Translations under genes and position numbers: made by a program
Shown here: positions 1 to 13,791 of the stretch, in pieces
How positions within the stretch are numbered: the first letter of the stretch is position 1
Layout: the number at the start of each line of letters is the position of its first letter
Notes under the pieces: generated by a model
Seen by the model: only the letters and a program-made list of their open reading frames with translations
What the model was told of the DNA's origin: nothing
Databases searched by the model: none
From: Rusavskia elegans
Taxonomy: Eukaryota; Ascomycota; Lecanoromycetes; Teloschistales; Teloschistaceae
Direction of reading: 5' to 3'
Assembly: GCA_011316305.1 (NCBI GenBank)
Contig: SAUG01000074.1
Coordinates: 62,001 to 126,000 of the forward strand
DNA: 64,000 nucleotides

Positions 1-2669
1 GGTAGTCGATATATATACGCTAGCTACTATCCTTTTTTTTAGTAAAAAGAATAGGCGTACTTTAAAAAGATTAATTTAGTCGAATTAATTTTCGCTCGGT
101 AAAATATTTAATCTAATATTTCTATTCTTTAATCTATTTAAAAGATAAACTATAATAAACTCGGTTAATAAACCGAGCCTCGCCGGTTTTAATAATATAA
201 TCTAATAGCCTTTCCGGTAGTAATTTTATTAAAAAATTAGTTTAAAAATAATTTAAAAATTTTAGGCCGAGAATTCTATTTAGTTTTATATAATCTATTA
301 TTTTCTAAACCGGGTTAAATTTTTCTAAAAAGTCGGGTTTATTATATATAATATATAGGCAGGCCTATATACTCTTTCTAATAAATTATTTAAATCTTTT
401 AAAATTAATTTTAGAAAACTCGATCGAGGTATTTTTAAAAAGTTATAAATAATAGATATTCGAAGCGCTATATAACCGATATATAATTCTATTTTTCTAA
501 ATTTATATTTTTAGAATATTATAATTAAATACTAAATTATATTATTTCTAAAAGTCTTTTCCGAAAATTAGACTATAGTCTATATCTAATACTATATAAG
601 GAATAAAAGTAGAAAAAGCTCTATAAAACTATAAAAATTCTATTATTTTTAAAATATCTATAATTTTATTACCTTTAAACTATATTCTATTTATTAATTA
701 TTAAAGCTTTAATTCTAGTAGGTTAATAATACGCCTAATAATAAAGTAGTTAGTAGTATCTAAATTAGTAAAAACTTTAAAGCGATTTCTACTAATTTCT
801 AGGTTAAACTATATCTATCTATTAAATCCCGATATTCGATCTATATATAAAAGTCGTTTACTATTTTATATATTTTTAAACGACGATATTATATCGCGGG
901 AAATAATTAAAGCCTTTTCCGGCGTCTTTTTAGAAATTATTTCTAATTCCTCGATCTATACTTTAACTAGGCTAAACTATTCTTTTATTATTAAAAACTT
1001 TATATTAGTACTATATATATATCCGGATATATATAATACTAGATATTTCCTAATAATCTATTATTAATAGTCGCCGATAGGCCTTTTTTTTTAAAAAAGG
1101 TTTAGTTTTCGGGAGTATATCCCGGAATATAAATACTCTAATAATCTTTTTTATAATAGCTAAACTTTCTATAATTATAGTATTTATTAGAACTATTAGA
1201 CCCTTTTTATCTATTTTTTTTTCTTCGACTATTTTAGCTTCGATTACGGCTATTTCGACTATCTCGACTAGTATCTATAAAGTTAATTTCGGCGGTACTA
1301 AATTATTTAACTATTAAAGAAACTATAGTACTCCGGTTATTATAATATTTAATAGTAACCTTTTTAAATATTATTATAGCGTTTATAATATTTATAAAAT
1401 TTATTAATTATCTACTTTATTATTATAAAGTAAAATATCTTTTAGTAGCTATCTAAATACTAGGCTTTAAATAATTAATAAAATATTTTAAAATAGTATA
1501 TTTACTAATTTTATATTTAATATCTATATATAATTTAATAAAAGTAGAATAGTAATTTTTAATACCGCTAAATTTCTTATTTTAGACTAATTTACGTTAA
1601 GTAGCTAAAATATTTTCTATAAAGTTCGGTTTATTTAATTATTTTAGGAAAACTTCTTTAAAATATTTTTAAAAGCTTTTATCTAGATTAGAAACCTATT
1701 TAATATACTACGGCTTAGTATTATTAATAAAATATTAACTACTATAGAAAATAAAAACCGCGATAGTTATATTATAAAATAAATAGTAGTATTTATAGTA
1801 GTAAAGCTAGGTATAGATAATATAGTAGTTATATCTATAATCTTTAAAGTTAGGAGGTTTTTTATTATAGGCGTCCTATATTATATAGGCTATAGGAATA
1901 TTAGAGATATTAGAAAAAATAAACCTATATAATAGCGGATTAAATTCTCTACTAGAAAGCTCTAATAGCCCTAGATTAGAGCTATTATAATAGAAATAAC
2001 GATAATTTAAACCGGTATAGCTATTTCTATAGTTTATACGAAAACGATTAAAAGGTCGATTATATCTACTACTAGGCTTACTTTTATTATTACTATTATA
2101 AAAATCGTTATTTCCGGGAGTATCTAGAGTATTTCCGAAACTAATACCTTTTCTAGAAATATCTTTCTCTATAGTAGAAGTAGTAGCGAATTAGACTATA
2201 AGTAAATTATTTAAAAGGGTTTTCTAGCGGGATTTCTAGTTCGTATAAATTTTAGAAAAAGCCGTATTTTTATTATATACCGTTATTCGCTTTATACTAG
2301 TACTAAATTAAAAGTAAAGGGAGTATTTTATTTAGAAATTTATATTCGAATTTAGAAAATCTCGTTTATAAAAGTAGATAAAACCGGTTTAAAAAAGTTT
2401 TAATAATAGAGTAAAAGTAGATTATTTATAGCTTTAAAAAGTTATTACTACTAATATATAATTTTAAGCTAATTTCCTATAATTATAGAGAAATAAAGTA
2501 TTTATATATATAAGTATCTCTACGGTAGGCCTATATCTGCTTCTATACCCGCTTTTACGATTAGCGATCGGATTAGTTAGTATCCGAATTCGTATATAAC
2601 TATATAATCCTGATATATATTCTATAATTTCTTAAACCGTTCGTATAGTTTAGAACTTTGACTACTACA
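1..2669 (-). mobile_element. Ty3/gypsy family A, partial inverted copy (A')
   Basis: Read on the minus strand this runs from the 5' LTR (2455-2669) through gag and protease to the start of reverse transcriptase, where it leaves the left edge of the window. It is collinear with 5741-8420 of copy A on the opposite strand; for example positions 1-30 are the near-exact reverse complement of the bases ending at about 8410. The coding region is destroyed by RIP. Together with A it forms an inverted repeat with arms of at least 2.67 kb. Confidence 0.85.
2455..2669 (-). repeat. LTR of family A (5' LTR of A')
   Basis: A 215-bp sequence matching the two LTRs of copy A. On the minus strand it starts with TGTAGTAGTC, so the terminal TG is intact here although RIP turned it into TA in the other copies. 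The opposite end corresponds to the CA terminus, mutated to TA. Confidence 0.8.
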
Positions 2670-2830
2670 ACTATTTATTTAGTATATCTAAAAGATTAGA
2701 CGGAATAAAAAAGATTTATAACGTTTTTATTTGAAAATAATAGACTATAAAAGATTAGTAGCTATAGATAAAATTCTACTATTAACTATAAGATTCTAGA
2801 ATATATTAAAAGAACCGATAAAAAGGTTAC

Positions 2831-3241
2831 TATAACGTCTCTATATATTAAAAGACGTTACGTTCGAGCCTAGCTACAGCCGTAGGCGTAGTCCGAGCTA
2901 CTAAATAGTAAAGAAATCTAGATATAGATTATTATAACTAGTTTTATATAACTATAAAAATAAAATTATAATATTATAAAACGTCTTCGTTATAAAAATA
3001 ATTAAAAAGAAAATAACTAAAGGTATTTAATAAATATATTAACTACTAATAAAAAAAGCTATTTAATAGAAATAAAAGAGCGATATATATAATAAAAATA
3101 GCCGATAGTACCGATAGATAGCTGTCTACTAAAAGTTTCTATTATAAAAATCGGCTATAGCGACTATAAACGGCTATAGATAGTTAGTTTTATTTAGCTA
3201 GCTAGTTTTCAATAAATTTCTATAGAGTTATAGATATAATA
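2831..3241 (-). repeat. LTR of family B (3' LTR of B')
   Basis: About 411 bp, near-identical in layout to the LTR-B copies at 13792-14371, 21734-22145, 25651-26062 and 26256-26667. On the element strand the consensus begins TGTTACGTC and ends GACGTTACA. Here both termini have become TA. Confidence 0.82.
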
Positions 3242-5740
3242 TAGCCCCCTTTATAGCGCTTTCCTGAATTTTTTTAAAGCTTTTTAAATATTTTTTAGAT
3301 ATTTTCTTGATTTCTATATATTTTCTTTATCTAGAAACCTTTTCTATTTAATTAAAAACTCGTTTATTTCTTTTTTTATTAACGATATATTCGACTTTAT
3401 ACTTTTTTCGCTTCTAGTAATACTAGTCTTTCGTAAATAGTATACTATTCGGTACTTTTTTTTAGAAAACCGATATAGAACTTTAAAAAAAATTCCTATT
3501 ACTAGTAGCCGGAATAATACTATTATTTCTTTAATATTCTATATTTCGAAGATCCCGATATATAGCCTGTTAAGTTTTTTATCCGTTAAATTTCTAGTTA
3601 ATAGTAATATTTTATTTTTTTTTTAATATTATAATATTTTCTTGATTTATCTACTCTTTTTTTAACTTTTACTTTTATCTATTATATTCTTGTCTTGGCT
3701 CTATTTTAGTTATTTTTTATTTTATTAATAAAAGTTTACGTTACTGGATATGTTATTTCTATAATAATTTAATATTTATTAATTTTATTATATAAAAGTT
3801 CGTCGGGTATTATCTAAATATCTTCGTTATATAATAAATTAATAGCTATCTATATTATTAGAAGACGTTTAATCTAATTTTTTCTTTTTTCGGAATAGTA
3901 GATTCTGAAGTAGAATTCTAGTATTTAATTTATTCTTTCTATTTATATATCTATCTAAAGGTAAAACGAGGTTAATATAATTTATTCTATTTTAAATATC
4001 TAGATTAGTCCTTTTATAAAATTAGAAATAAAGAGTTTATCTCTATTTAATATAATTTTTTCTATAATATTATTTTCGTAGAAAACTATTTTTAATAATA
4101 TAAAACTGAACTATTCTGCGGTTATTATAATTTTATAAAATAGAAACCTTATATATTTCGTAAATCTATCTACTATTGTTACTATTATATTATATATTAT
4201 TTATATATACAGGTCGATCGATTCTAATAATTCTATTACGAAATTTATTATAATTTATTAATTTCGTTATTTTAATATTTAAATCGGGTATAATTTACTA
4301 ATAGATTTCTATTTACTTTTCTTTAATATAGCGTATTTAAAGTAATTTTTAATATATTTTTCGATATATTTTTTAAGAATCGGTATATTTATTTTTTTCT
4401 AGATTTATCTAAATATTTTTATAATTTTCTAATAGTCTGCTATCTTTAGATTATATATCTATTGAAATATATTATTAATTTCTTTTAATATTTTAATTCT
4501 TTTTAGAACCGTTCTATTCCTTTTTAATATTAGTCGATTTATTTTTTCTATAATTTTATAATCTACTTTTCGATTTAAAATATCGGTAATTATATTATCT
4601 GTTCCTTTAATATATTTCATTTCGAAATTATAGTAAATAATTTTCTTAGTCTATTTTATCTATTTTTAGGTAAATTTCTTATTAATTAATAACGATAAAG
4701 GATTTTTATAATCTATATAGACTATAATCTTTTTTAATAATCTATATATATTTATTTTCTCATATATAAAATTTATAATAATTACTAATATTTCTTTATT
4801 CTTTATTATATAGTTAATTTCCTCTACTATTAATTTTTTAGAATAGTATTTTAAAGGTTTATCTTTTTATATTATATAAAAATCTAAAGCTCTATCCGAC
4901 GTATTTATATAAAATACTATCTATTCGTTTATATCGAAAATTTCTAAAGTTTTTTTATTTATAAAACTTTATTTAAATTTTTTAAATACTTTATTTTCGG
5001 TTTTTATCTATTAAAATACGGTATTATTTCTTAATATATCTATTAAAGAAATAGTTATTTTTATATATCTTTCTACTATATTTTAATAGAATTCTATAAA
5101 TTCAAAGAAATTTTATATATCTTTTTTATTTTTAGATACTAGCTATTCTCGTATTATTTACAGTTTAGTTACTTTTATAATAATACTTTATAGTTTAATT
5201 ATATATTCTCAAAATTTTCCTTTTTTTTTAAAAAAAACTCTACTTTTTTTTAATTCTAAAATTATATTCTCGGAACTTTTATAATATCTAATAAATATAT
5301 TATTTATATTATTTTTTCATTTCGAAAACTATTAGTATATTATCTGTATAAACTATAATAAAATATTAAAGTAATTATATAATATTTTATCAACTGCGCG
5401 CTATAATATCGCGGGCGTATTTATTAATCTAAAAAGTATTATTAAATATTCGAAAAATCTATATTTTATTTTAAATACTATTTTCCATTTATTTCCTTCT
5501 TTTATTTTTATTAAATTAAAAGTATCTCTTAAATTAAATTTTATAAAAAAATTTAGCTTTTCCTATCTTATTTTTTAGATCTACTAAAAAAGATAGAAGA
5601 TATTTATCTTTTTATATTACCGTATTTAGTCGTTTAAAATCGACGTAAAGTCTAAAATTTCTATTTTTTTCGGAATAAATATTACCGGTTATTTTATTCT
5701 AGATTTAAAATATTAAATATATCCTTTTTTAAAATAATAA
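2831..5740 (-). mobile_element. Ty3/gypsy family B copy B', 3' part (interrupted by A)
   Basis: Minus-strand remnant with the 3' LTR at 2831-3241, a purine-rich tract directly upstream of it (plus-strand 3242-3258, running into AAAGGGGGC on the element strand), then RNase H (about 4550-4950) and the first reverse transcriptase blocks (about 5540-5740). The frame resembles family B's pol at 26063-27600. At 5741 it is cut by the family A element, and the upstream part resumes at 13143. Many in-frame stops are present. Confidence 0.75.
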
Positions 5741-5955
5741 TATAGTAGTCAGGGTTTTAAACTATACGAACGGTTTAAAAAGTTATAGAATATATATCTA
5801 AATTATATAGTTATATACGAAATCGGATATTAACTAATCCGGTCGCTAATTATAAAAGTAGATATAGAAGCGGATATAGGCCTAGTATAGAGATACTTAT
5901 ATCTATAACTGCTTTATTCCTCTATAGTTATAGAAAATTAGCTTAGAATTCTATA
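5741..5955 (+). repeat. 5' LTR of element A
   Basis: 215 bp, aligned base for base with 12929-13142 and with the reverse complement of 2455-2669. It starts TATAGTAGTC (mutated TG) and ends CTATA (mutated CTACA). Confidence 0.82.
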
Positions 5956-5999
5956 CTAGTAGTAATAACTTTTTAAAGCTATAAATAATCTACTTTTAC

Positions 6000-8900
6000 C
6001 GTATTATTAAAGCTTCTTTAAACCGATTTTACCTACCTTTATAAATAAGATTCTCTAAGCTCGAATATAAGTTTCTAACTAAGATATTCCCTCTACTTTT
6101 AGCTCGGTACTAATATAGAGCGAATAATAGTATATAATAAAAATATAGCCTCTTTTAAAGTACGTATAAACTAGAAGTCCTACTATAGAACCCTTTTAAA
6201 CGATTTATTTACGGCCTAATTCGCCTCCGTTTCTACTATAGAGAACGACCCTCCTAGAAAAAGCGTTAGTCTCGAGGGTACCCTAGGTACTCCCGGAAAT
6301 AACGATTCTTACGACGGTAATAATAAAGATAGATCTAGTAATAGATATAACCGACTCTTTAGTTATCTTTATACGAACTATAGAAATAGCTATACTAGCT
6401 TCGATTATTATTATTCCTGTCGTAGTAGCTCTAATCTAGAGCTACTAGGACCTCCTAGTAGAAAATCTACTCCGCTATTATATAGGTCTATTCTTTCTAA
6501 TATCCTTAACGTTTCTATAGCCTATATAATATAGGACGCCTATAATAAAAAGCTTCCTGACTTTAAAGGTTATAAATATAACTACTATATCGCTTATACC
6601 TGGCTCTACTGCTATAAATACTACTATTTATTTTATAATATAACTATTATAGATTTTCTTTTCTATAATAGTTAATACTTTATTAATAGTACTAAACTAT
6701 AGTATATTAAATAGGTTTCTAACCTAGATAAAAGCTCCTAGAAATATTTTAAAAAGGCTTTCCTAAAATAATAAAAAAAGCCGAATTTTATAGAAAATAC
6801 TTTAGCTACTTAGTATAGATTAGCCTAGAATAAGAAACTTAGCGATATTAAAAACTACTATTCTATTTTTATTAAATTATATATAGATATTAAAGGTAAA
6901 ATTAATAAATATACTACTTTAAAGTATTTTATTAATTATCTAAAATCTAATATCTAGATAGTTACTAAAAGATATTTCGCTTTATAATAATAAAGTAAAT
7001 AACTAGTAAGCTTTATAAATATTATAAACGCTATAATAATATTTAAAAAGGTTACTACTAAATATTATAGTAACCAGGGTACTATAGCTTCTTCGATAAT
7101 CGAATAATCTAGTACTGCCGAGATTAATTCTATAGATACTAGTCGAGGTAGTCGAGATAGCCGCGGTCGAAACCGAAGCGGTCGAGGAAAAAAAAATAGA
7201 TAAAGAGAATCTAATAGCTCTAATAAGTATTATAATTATAGGAAGTCTAGCTATTATAAAAGAAATTACTAGAATATATATATTTCGGAATATATTCCTA
7301 AAAACTAGATCTTTTTTAAAAAAAAAGGTCTATCGGCGACTATTAATAATAGATTATTAGAAAATATCTAGTATTATACGTATCCGGGTATATATATAGC
7401 GTTAATATAAAGCTTTTAATAGTAGAAAAATAGTTTAGCCTGGTTAAAGTATAGATTAAAGAATTAGAAATAACTTTTAAAAGAGATACCGGAAAAAGCC
7501 TTAACTGCTTCCTATAATATAATACTATTATTTAAAGATACGTAGGATAGTAAACGACTTTTATATATAAATTAAATACTAGGATTTAATAGATAGATAC
7601 GGTTTAATCTAGAAATTAATAGAAATTACTTTAAAATTTTTACTAATTTAGATACTACTAACTACTTTATTACTAGGCGTATTATTAATTTACTAAAATT
7701 AAAGTTTTAATAGTCTTTAGATAGAATATAGTTCGAAGGTAGTAAAACTATAAATATTTTAAAAATAATAGAACTTTTATAGTTTTATAGAACCTTTTTT
7801 TCTACTATTTCTTATATAATACTAGATATAGACTATAATCTAATTTTCGGAAAAGATTTTTAAAAATAGTATAATTTAGTATCTAATTATAATATTCTAG
7901 AAATATAAATCTAGAAAAATAGAATTATATATTAGTTATATAGCGCTTTAAATATATATTATTTATAACTTTTTAAAAATACCCCGACCGAATTTTCCGA
8001 AATTAATTTTAAAAGGTTCGAATAATTTATTAGAAAGGGCGTATAGGCTTGCCTATATATTATATAAAATAAAACTTATTTTCTAGAATAATTTAACCCG
8101 GTCTAGAAAATAATAGACTATATAGAATTAAATAAAGTTTTTAGCCCGAAACTTTTAGATTATTTTTAAAATAACCTTCCGATAAAACTACTACCGGAGA
8201 GGCTATTAGATTATATAATTAAAACCGGCAATACTTAATCTATTAATTAAGTTTATTATAGCTTATCTCCTAAATAGAATAAGGAATAGATATATTAGAT
8301 TAAATATTTTACCGAATAAAGATAAATTCGATTAAATTAATTTCTTTAAAGCGCGCCTATTCTTTTTATTAAAAAAAAAAACGGTAGCTAGTATATATAT
8401 ATCGACTACCGGGGCCTTAATAGTATAACTATAAAGAATAGATATCTATTACTTAAAATTTAAAATTATTTAGATACTATCGGGATAGCGAAGTACTTTA
8501 GTAAAATTAATCTAATAAACGGTTACTAGTAGATTAATATTATTAATAAAGATTATATAAAGACGGCTTTTATTACTAAAGCTAGTAAATATAAATTCTT
8601 AGTTATACTATTTAGATTAATAAATATATCTATAACGTTCTAAACTATAATAAATAATATATTTAGGCCGTTTCTCGATAATTTCGTAGTTATTTACCTC
8701 GATAATATCTTAATCTATTTAAAGAATAAAGAGGAGTACCTATAGTATATCAAAGCTATTATAGAGGTACTCGAAAAGAACTAACTATTTATAAAACCTT
8801 CGAAATACCTATTTTTCTAGAAGTATATTAAATTCTACGGATATATTATTAGTAACGGAAAAGTCTATATAGATATAGCGAAGGTAAAAGCTATTAGGGA

Positions 8901-11000
8901 CTAGCCGCTGCTATAAACGGTATATAATATACGGTCCTTTTTAGAGTTATATATTTATTATCGGAGATTTATAAAGGATTTCGCCCTAATATATAGACCT
9001 TTCTATAAATTAATCTAGGGCTCGGAAGGTAAAAAATATAAACTAATTTAAATAAATTTCTTAGCTCGAAATATATACGAACTATTTAAAAATATTATAA
9101 TAAGCGATAAAATACTTATTTAACCCGATATAACTTTACCTTTTATTATCGAAATAGATACTTCCGACTTTAAATAGGGCGCCGTTCTCTATTAGATTAA
9201 TATCGATAGTATTAAATAGCCTATTATTTTCGAGAGCAAGGTATTTATATCTATAGAATATAACTACGCTATCTACGAATAAGAGCTTTTTACTATTAAG
9301 AAGTCTCTACGGCGATAGCGCTACTATATCGAAAACGGAATAACTATAACTATTAGGACGGATTATATAGGCTTATAATACCTTAAAACTATTACTAAAT
9401 TTTCTAGAAAGCTCGCTTACTAGCTCGCGGAGTTCGGGGAGTATAAATTCGATATTAAATATAAGCCGGGTAGTAAAATAACGGTAGCGGATATTCTAAA
9501 CCGAAGAGAAAACTTTTAACTATTTACCGGTAAAGTCGATAATTATATAATTTTATTTAATAATATTATTAGAGTTTATATAGAATCCGGAACCCTATTT
9601 AATAATCCGGAAATAAAAGCTATTTTAGAGAAATATAAATACTATTTCCGAGTTAAAAATAATACGGTATAATACCGGGATTTACTATAGAATAGTTAGA
9701 TATCCTATATTTTAGTATAGGCTTATATAAACTTTCTAGACTATATCTATAAATAATATAGTTACTATTTATATAAGATAATTATAGATATTATTCGTAT
9801 AAAATAGTAGTAGCTCGAGATAAAAAAAGATATTAAATATTATATTAAATACTATCCCGAATATTAGCTTACTACTATCCTTCGTAATATTAAACGGGAT
9901 ATAATATATCTTTCTAGTATTTAGAAAGATAGGTTAAATCCTTTTAAATACTAGAGATTCGATTTTATCGGTTCTTTACTAGAAACTAAATAGAGTAATA
10001 AATAGATTATAACTATAATTAACTACGCTACTAGATAGCCTATAGCTTAGTCGCTTCTAAATATAATAGTAGATATACTAGCCGAATTTATTATCTATCA
10101 GATCTACTATAATTACGGCTTTCCGAAAGAAATTATTACTAATCGAGATATAAATCTTTAGATTCTAGCTATTAATAAGATATACCGCCTGCTAGAAGTT
10201 AAATATCGAGGTATAATATCTTATTACCTACGAACGAATAGCGCTATTAAAAGGTTTAATAGAATTCTCGGGAAAATATTTACTAAATATTATATCGGGT
10301 AGCCGAAAAAGATTTAGAATCTTTATTTAGACTAGACTCTATTTACTACGCGTATTTATACGTATATAACTACTAGATTTTTACTCTTCTATTTACTTTA
10401 TAGTATTAACCTAATACTATTAGCTAATACTTCTAGCCCTTTTCCGGAAAGATATAATAAAAGAATCGATTCTACGCCGTTCCTTTTATATAATTAAACT
10501 AAAGTATTTAAAGATATAATAGTATAAATAATAATAAACGAAAAGACGTAGAACGCGAAAGTAAAAGGTAATATTTTTATTAAAAAGGATATAGTTTTAA
10601 TTAGAACTAAGTAATTTTAAAAATTCGAAGTTAACTAGTATAGTCTATATAAGATTATTTAAATAGAGATCTTAAATATCTATATCCTAAAACCTTCTAG
10701 TAAATTAGCTAATAAATACCTAATTAGTAGAAATTATATAAAAAAATACTTTATAAAAGGAAATATTACTATTAGATAGAAAATAATTTATAGGCGTAGA
10801 AGACTAAAGAAAGTTACTATAGAATAGCTTCCGTTAGGCGGAAAGTATAAACGAAGAAAGCTTCGTAAATTAAAACTAACGGAAAATCTAGATAATAATT
10901 ATTTATCTAAATTTAGGCCTATACCTAAAAATAATCTCTATAAAAAAAGCGATAATAAGATATAAATTTCTAGGAAGAAAAAGAATTAATTAGATTTTTA
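6000..11000 (+). pseudogene. Decayed gag-pol of element A
   Basis: Capsid-like gag precedes a CCHC zinc knuckle at 7225-7272 whose cysteines and histidine now read as tyrosine. Reverse transcriptase shows IDYRGLN at about 8401 and the catalytic box as YLDN at about 8694, the second Asp codon having become AAT. RNase H lies at about 9120-9500. Integrase at about 9880-10450 includes a DFIGSL segment near 9960. A basic C-terminal region continues to about 11000. In-frame stops are mostly TAG or TAA at expected Gln or Trp codons, so the protein is not made. Confidence 0.85.
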
Positions 11001-12928
11001 GTTTTATTTATTATTTTATATATTTATATACGTTAAACGGTACCTTATTTTTAAATTAGATACGACGTCTTTATCTTTTATTTATTTTAAAAAAAAGTTA
11101 TTTTTATTAATTTCCCGTAGAATAAAGAGTAAATAAAGATATAAATAATCCTAAAGTAATATTAAAAGCGGAACTTTTTACTAGTTTACGGAATTATATT
11201 TAATAAAAATTTAATAGTAACTTTAGATACGGTCTTTTATCCCGGAATATATATAATATATATTTATTAAATCGGAAAAATTTAAATTAAACTTTTAGAA
11301 AATTAGACCTTTTATATCCTAGTATAAAGCTAAGATATAATAGAGCTGCCCTTTATAATATAACTATTATACCTTAAATATAGCTACGCCGAAATCTAAA
11401 TAACTATTTACTATTTCTCTATTTTAGTATATTTACCGCCCCCGATAAAACCGAAGTATTTAATAAGAACTAGAACGATTTTCGTTAGTAAAGTCGAAGT
11501 TAGTACGTTCGTGTTCTCTTTCGCTCTAGAACCGTTCTATTTAATATTAAGCTGCTATATACTATACCTCTAGGATATAAATATATCGCTGCGTAGTAAG
11601 AATAGCTAGTAAAGGTAATATACTTTCTAGGTCCGAAAGTATAGAGAAGATAGAAAATAATCCCTAAAAAGGTACGGGACCGAGCTAAAATTCTAATTAT
11701 ATATAATCGATATCCGATAAAAATATATAGCTAAACGAATTTATAGTCCTTAATATATACGATAGAGATTTAACTAATAGACAACTACTAGCTTTTTTTT
11801 TTTAATTATATTTATTAATAAGGTTTCGGTTTAAATTATAGAAAGTTTATCCTTATATCTAGGTCTATTAGTATTATTAATAGTAGGCTAGAAAGATAAA
11901 ACTAGAAGACCGAAGCTCCTATTACTTTATAGAGAATCGGGCGGAAAAACGTTATAGTCTATAATTCGCTTTAACGACGATCGGCGCAGCCGTAGCAGAA
12001 TAGGAGGAAGCGGTATAGAATTATCGCCTATATAGCTTCTAGCTTTTATACCCGCTTATTTCCTAGGAAATTATAGGATCTATACCTATAATAGAAACTC
12101 TATATCGACTATAGATTATAATCTATATAAAGATAAATATAGATATTTACTTTAGCGGTACTTCTATAGATAGTTATTATATATACTTCCGAATTTCTAT
12201 TATATACTTATATAGTATACGAAGGGACGGGTAATATCGCTAGTATAGAAGTTATAAAGCTTATTTATTTAAGTTTTATATAGCTGGAATAAAATTAGTC
12301 GCTTGAAAAGAAATAGGTCGTATATATTTAAGGAACGACTTATTTATATAAAAATAGTATTAAGCTTTTATAGATATATAATCTAGATAAATCGGCTAAG
12401 TTTACCGAAGTATTTTATACGAATTTCGATATTTTAGCGCCGGAAATTATTAGGAAAGGTAACGCTTCCCGAAATAAATTAACGGAACTACTAATATAAG
12501 CGATATTTTTATTAAATAGCCTAATTTATAGTATCTATTACTATATAAAGATAGTAATTACCTCTAAAAATAATAATTACTACCTTATTAGCTTGCTATC
12601 TACTATTCTATAAGGATTTTAGTATAATTCTAACCGCTGCCGGATTAGGCACGATATACTATAATAGTTATTATTACTATTATTAGAGCAGATAATCGAT
12701 AATATTATTAAGAGGAAAAGCTCCGAAAGTTAAAAAGTTCGAGGTTATAGTAGTCGATAGCGAGTTCCTGCTAATATATTTATTTACTTCTATATAAATC
12801 GTACGAAGGTAAACTTTTACTCTTTACTTTACCTTATTCGTTATTACTAGTTATTGTTTTATTTCTATTACTACTTAGCTTTAGAGAATACTTACTTTCC
12901 CCTATATCTTATTTAGGAAGGGGAAAGT
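11000..12928 (+). other. Post-pol region of element A, possible third reading frame
   Basis: A 1.9-kb stretch between integrase and the 3' LTR. It is somewhat less AT-rich than pol. From about 12380 to 12900 one plus-strand frame stays fairly coherent, with stops mainly where CAA or CAG would be expected. I do not recognise the product. It may be a third ORF, an antisense ORF or non-coding sequence. Confidence 0.4.
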
Positions 12929-13142
12929 ATAATAGTTAAGGTTCTAAACTATATAAATAGTTTAAAAGGTTATAGAATTTACATCTGGATTATATAGTTA
13001 AAGATAAATTCGGATACTAACTAATCCGGTCGCTAATCGCAAGAGCGGGTATAGGAACGGGTATAAATCTAGCGTGGAAATACTTGTGTATATAACTGCT
13101 TCACTCTTCTATAGTTATAGAAAATCAGCTTGGAATTCTACA
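12929..13142 (+). repeat. 3' LTR of element A
   Basis: 214 bp. It ends GGAATTCTACA with an intact CA terminus and is less mutated than the 5' LTR. It directly follows the purine tract at 12915-12927. Confidence 0.82.
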
Positions 13143-13791
13143 ATAGTCGATATATTATTATAATATATTTAACTAATTATTATTTAATCTATATATTAAT
13201 CTAGCTTTTAACTTTTCCGAATTTATTATAATAATTTCGAAGTTTTTCTAGATATAAATCGATAAAGGTAATTTTCTTTCCGGTTTCTTTATTATATTTT
13301 AGAAATTCTAAAATAATTATAGAATTTTATCTATAATAGCTATTTCCTTTTTAATCTACTATTTTCGGGTAAAAATATTTATATATTTTTTATTCTAGCT
13401 AATCTTTTAGAAATAATAAATAGATAGTTTTCTATTTTTATCTATATCGATATATATTCGATTTTTAGATTTTATTTTATAAATTATAGAATTTCTAAAT
13501 ATATTTCCCTTTATATTTTTATAATATCGAAAACGATTTTTTTTTTAATTTATTATTTCGTATCTAAAAGGATTTAGTTTAAAATTAGATTTTATAAAAA
13601 TCTATCTAGTTAATAGTTTCTATAAAATAATATTCTATTTTTTAAATTAAAAAAGTATTAAATTTTTTTATATAATTTTCTAATAAAATATTTCTAATAG
13701 TTTCCGATTTAACTAGTATTTCTATAGGTTATTTAAATAATATTAGTTAGATAAAAATTTAATTTTTAATTATTTTCCGAAATCGTTAAAA
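13143..13791 (-). mobile_element. Ty3/gypsy copy B', upstream part
   Basis: Its left end, read on minus, aligns with 26063-26110 of element B, just upstream of reverse transcriptase, and joins in register to 5740 once element A is removed. It is therefore the continuation of B'. The segment at 13190-13280 is repeated in inverse orientation at 14378-14451. It carries only decayed coding sequence. Confidence 0.65.

Larger units (their letters stand above)
5741..13142 (+). mobile_element. Ty3/gypsy LTR retrotransposon A, full length, RIP-inactivated
   Basis: Complete element of about 7.4 kb bounded by 5741-5955 and 12929-13142. Between them lie gag with a zinc knuckle, protease, reverse transcriptase, RNase H and integrase in Ty3/gypsy order. 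A purine tract (AGGAAGGGGAAAG) precedes the 3' LTR. It is inserted in family B copy B': the sequence left of 5741 and right of 13142 joins into one continuous B pol region, and a short duplication (CTAT/TTAT, read on minus) flanks it. A 1.9-kb stretch between pol and the 3' LTR is unusually long. Confidence 0.88.
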
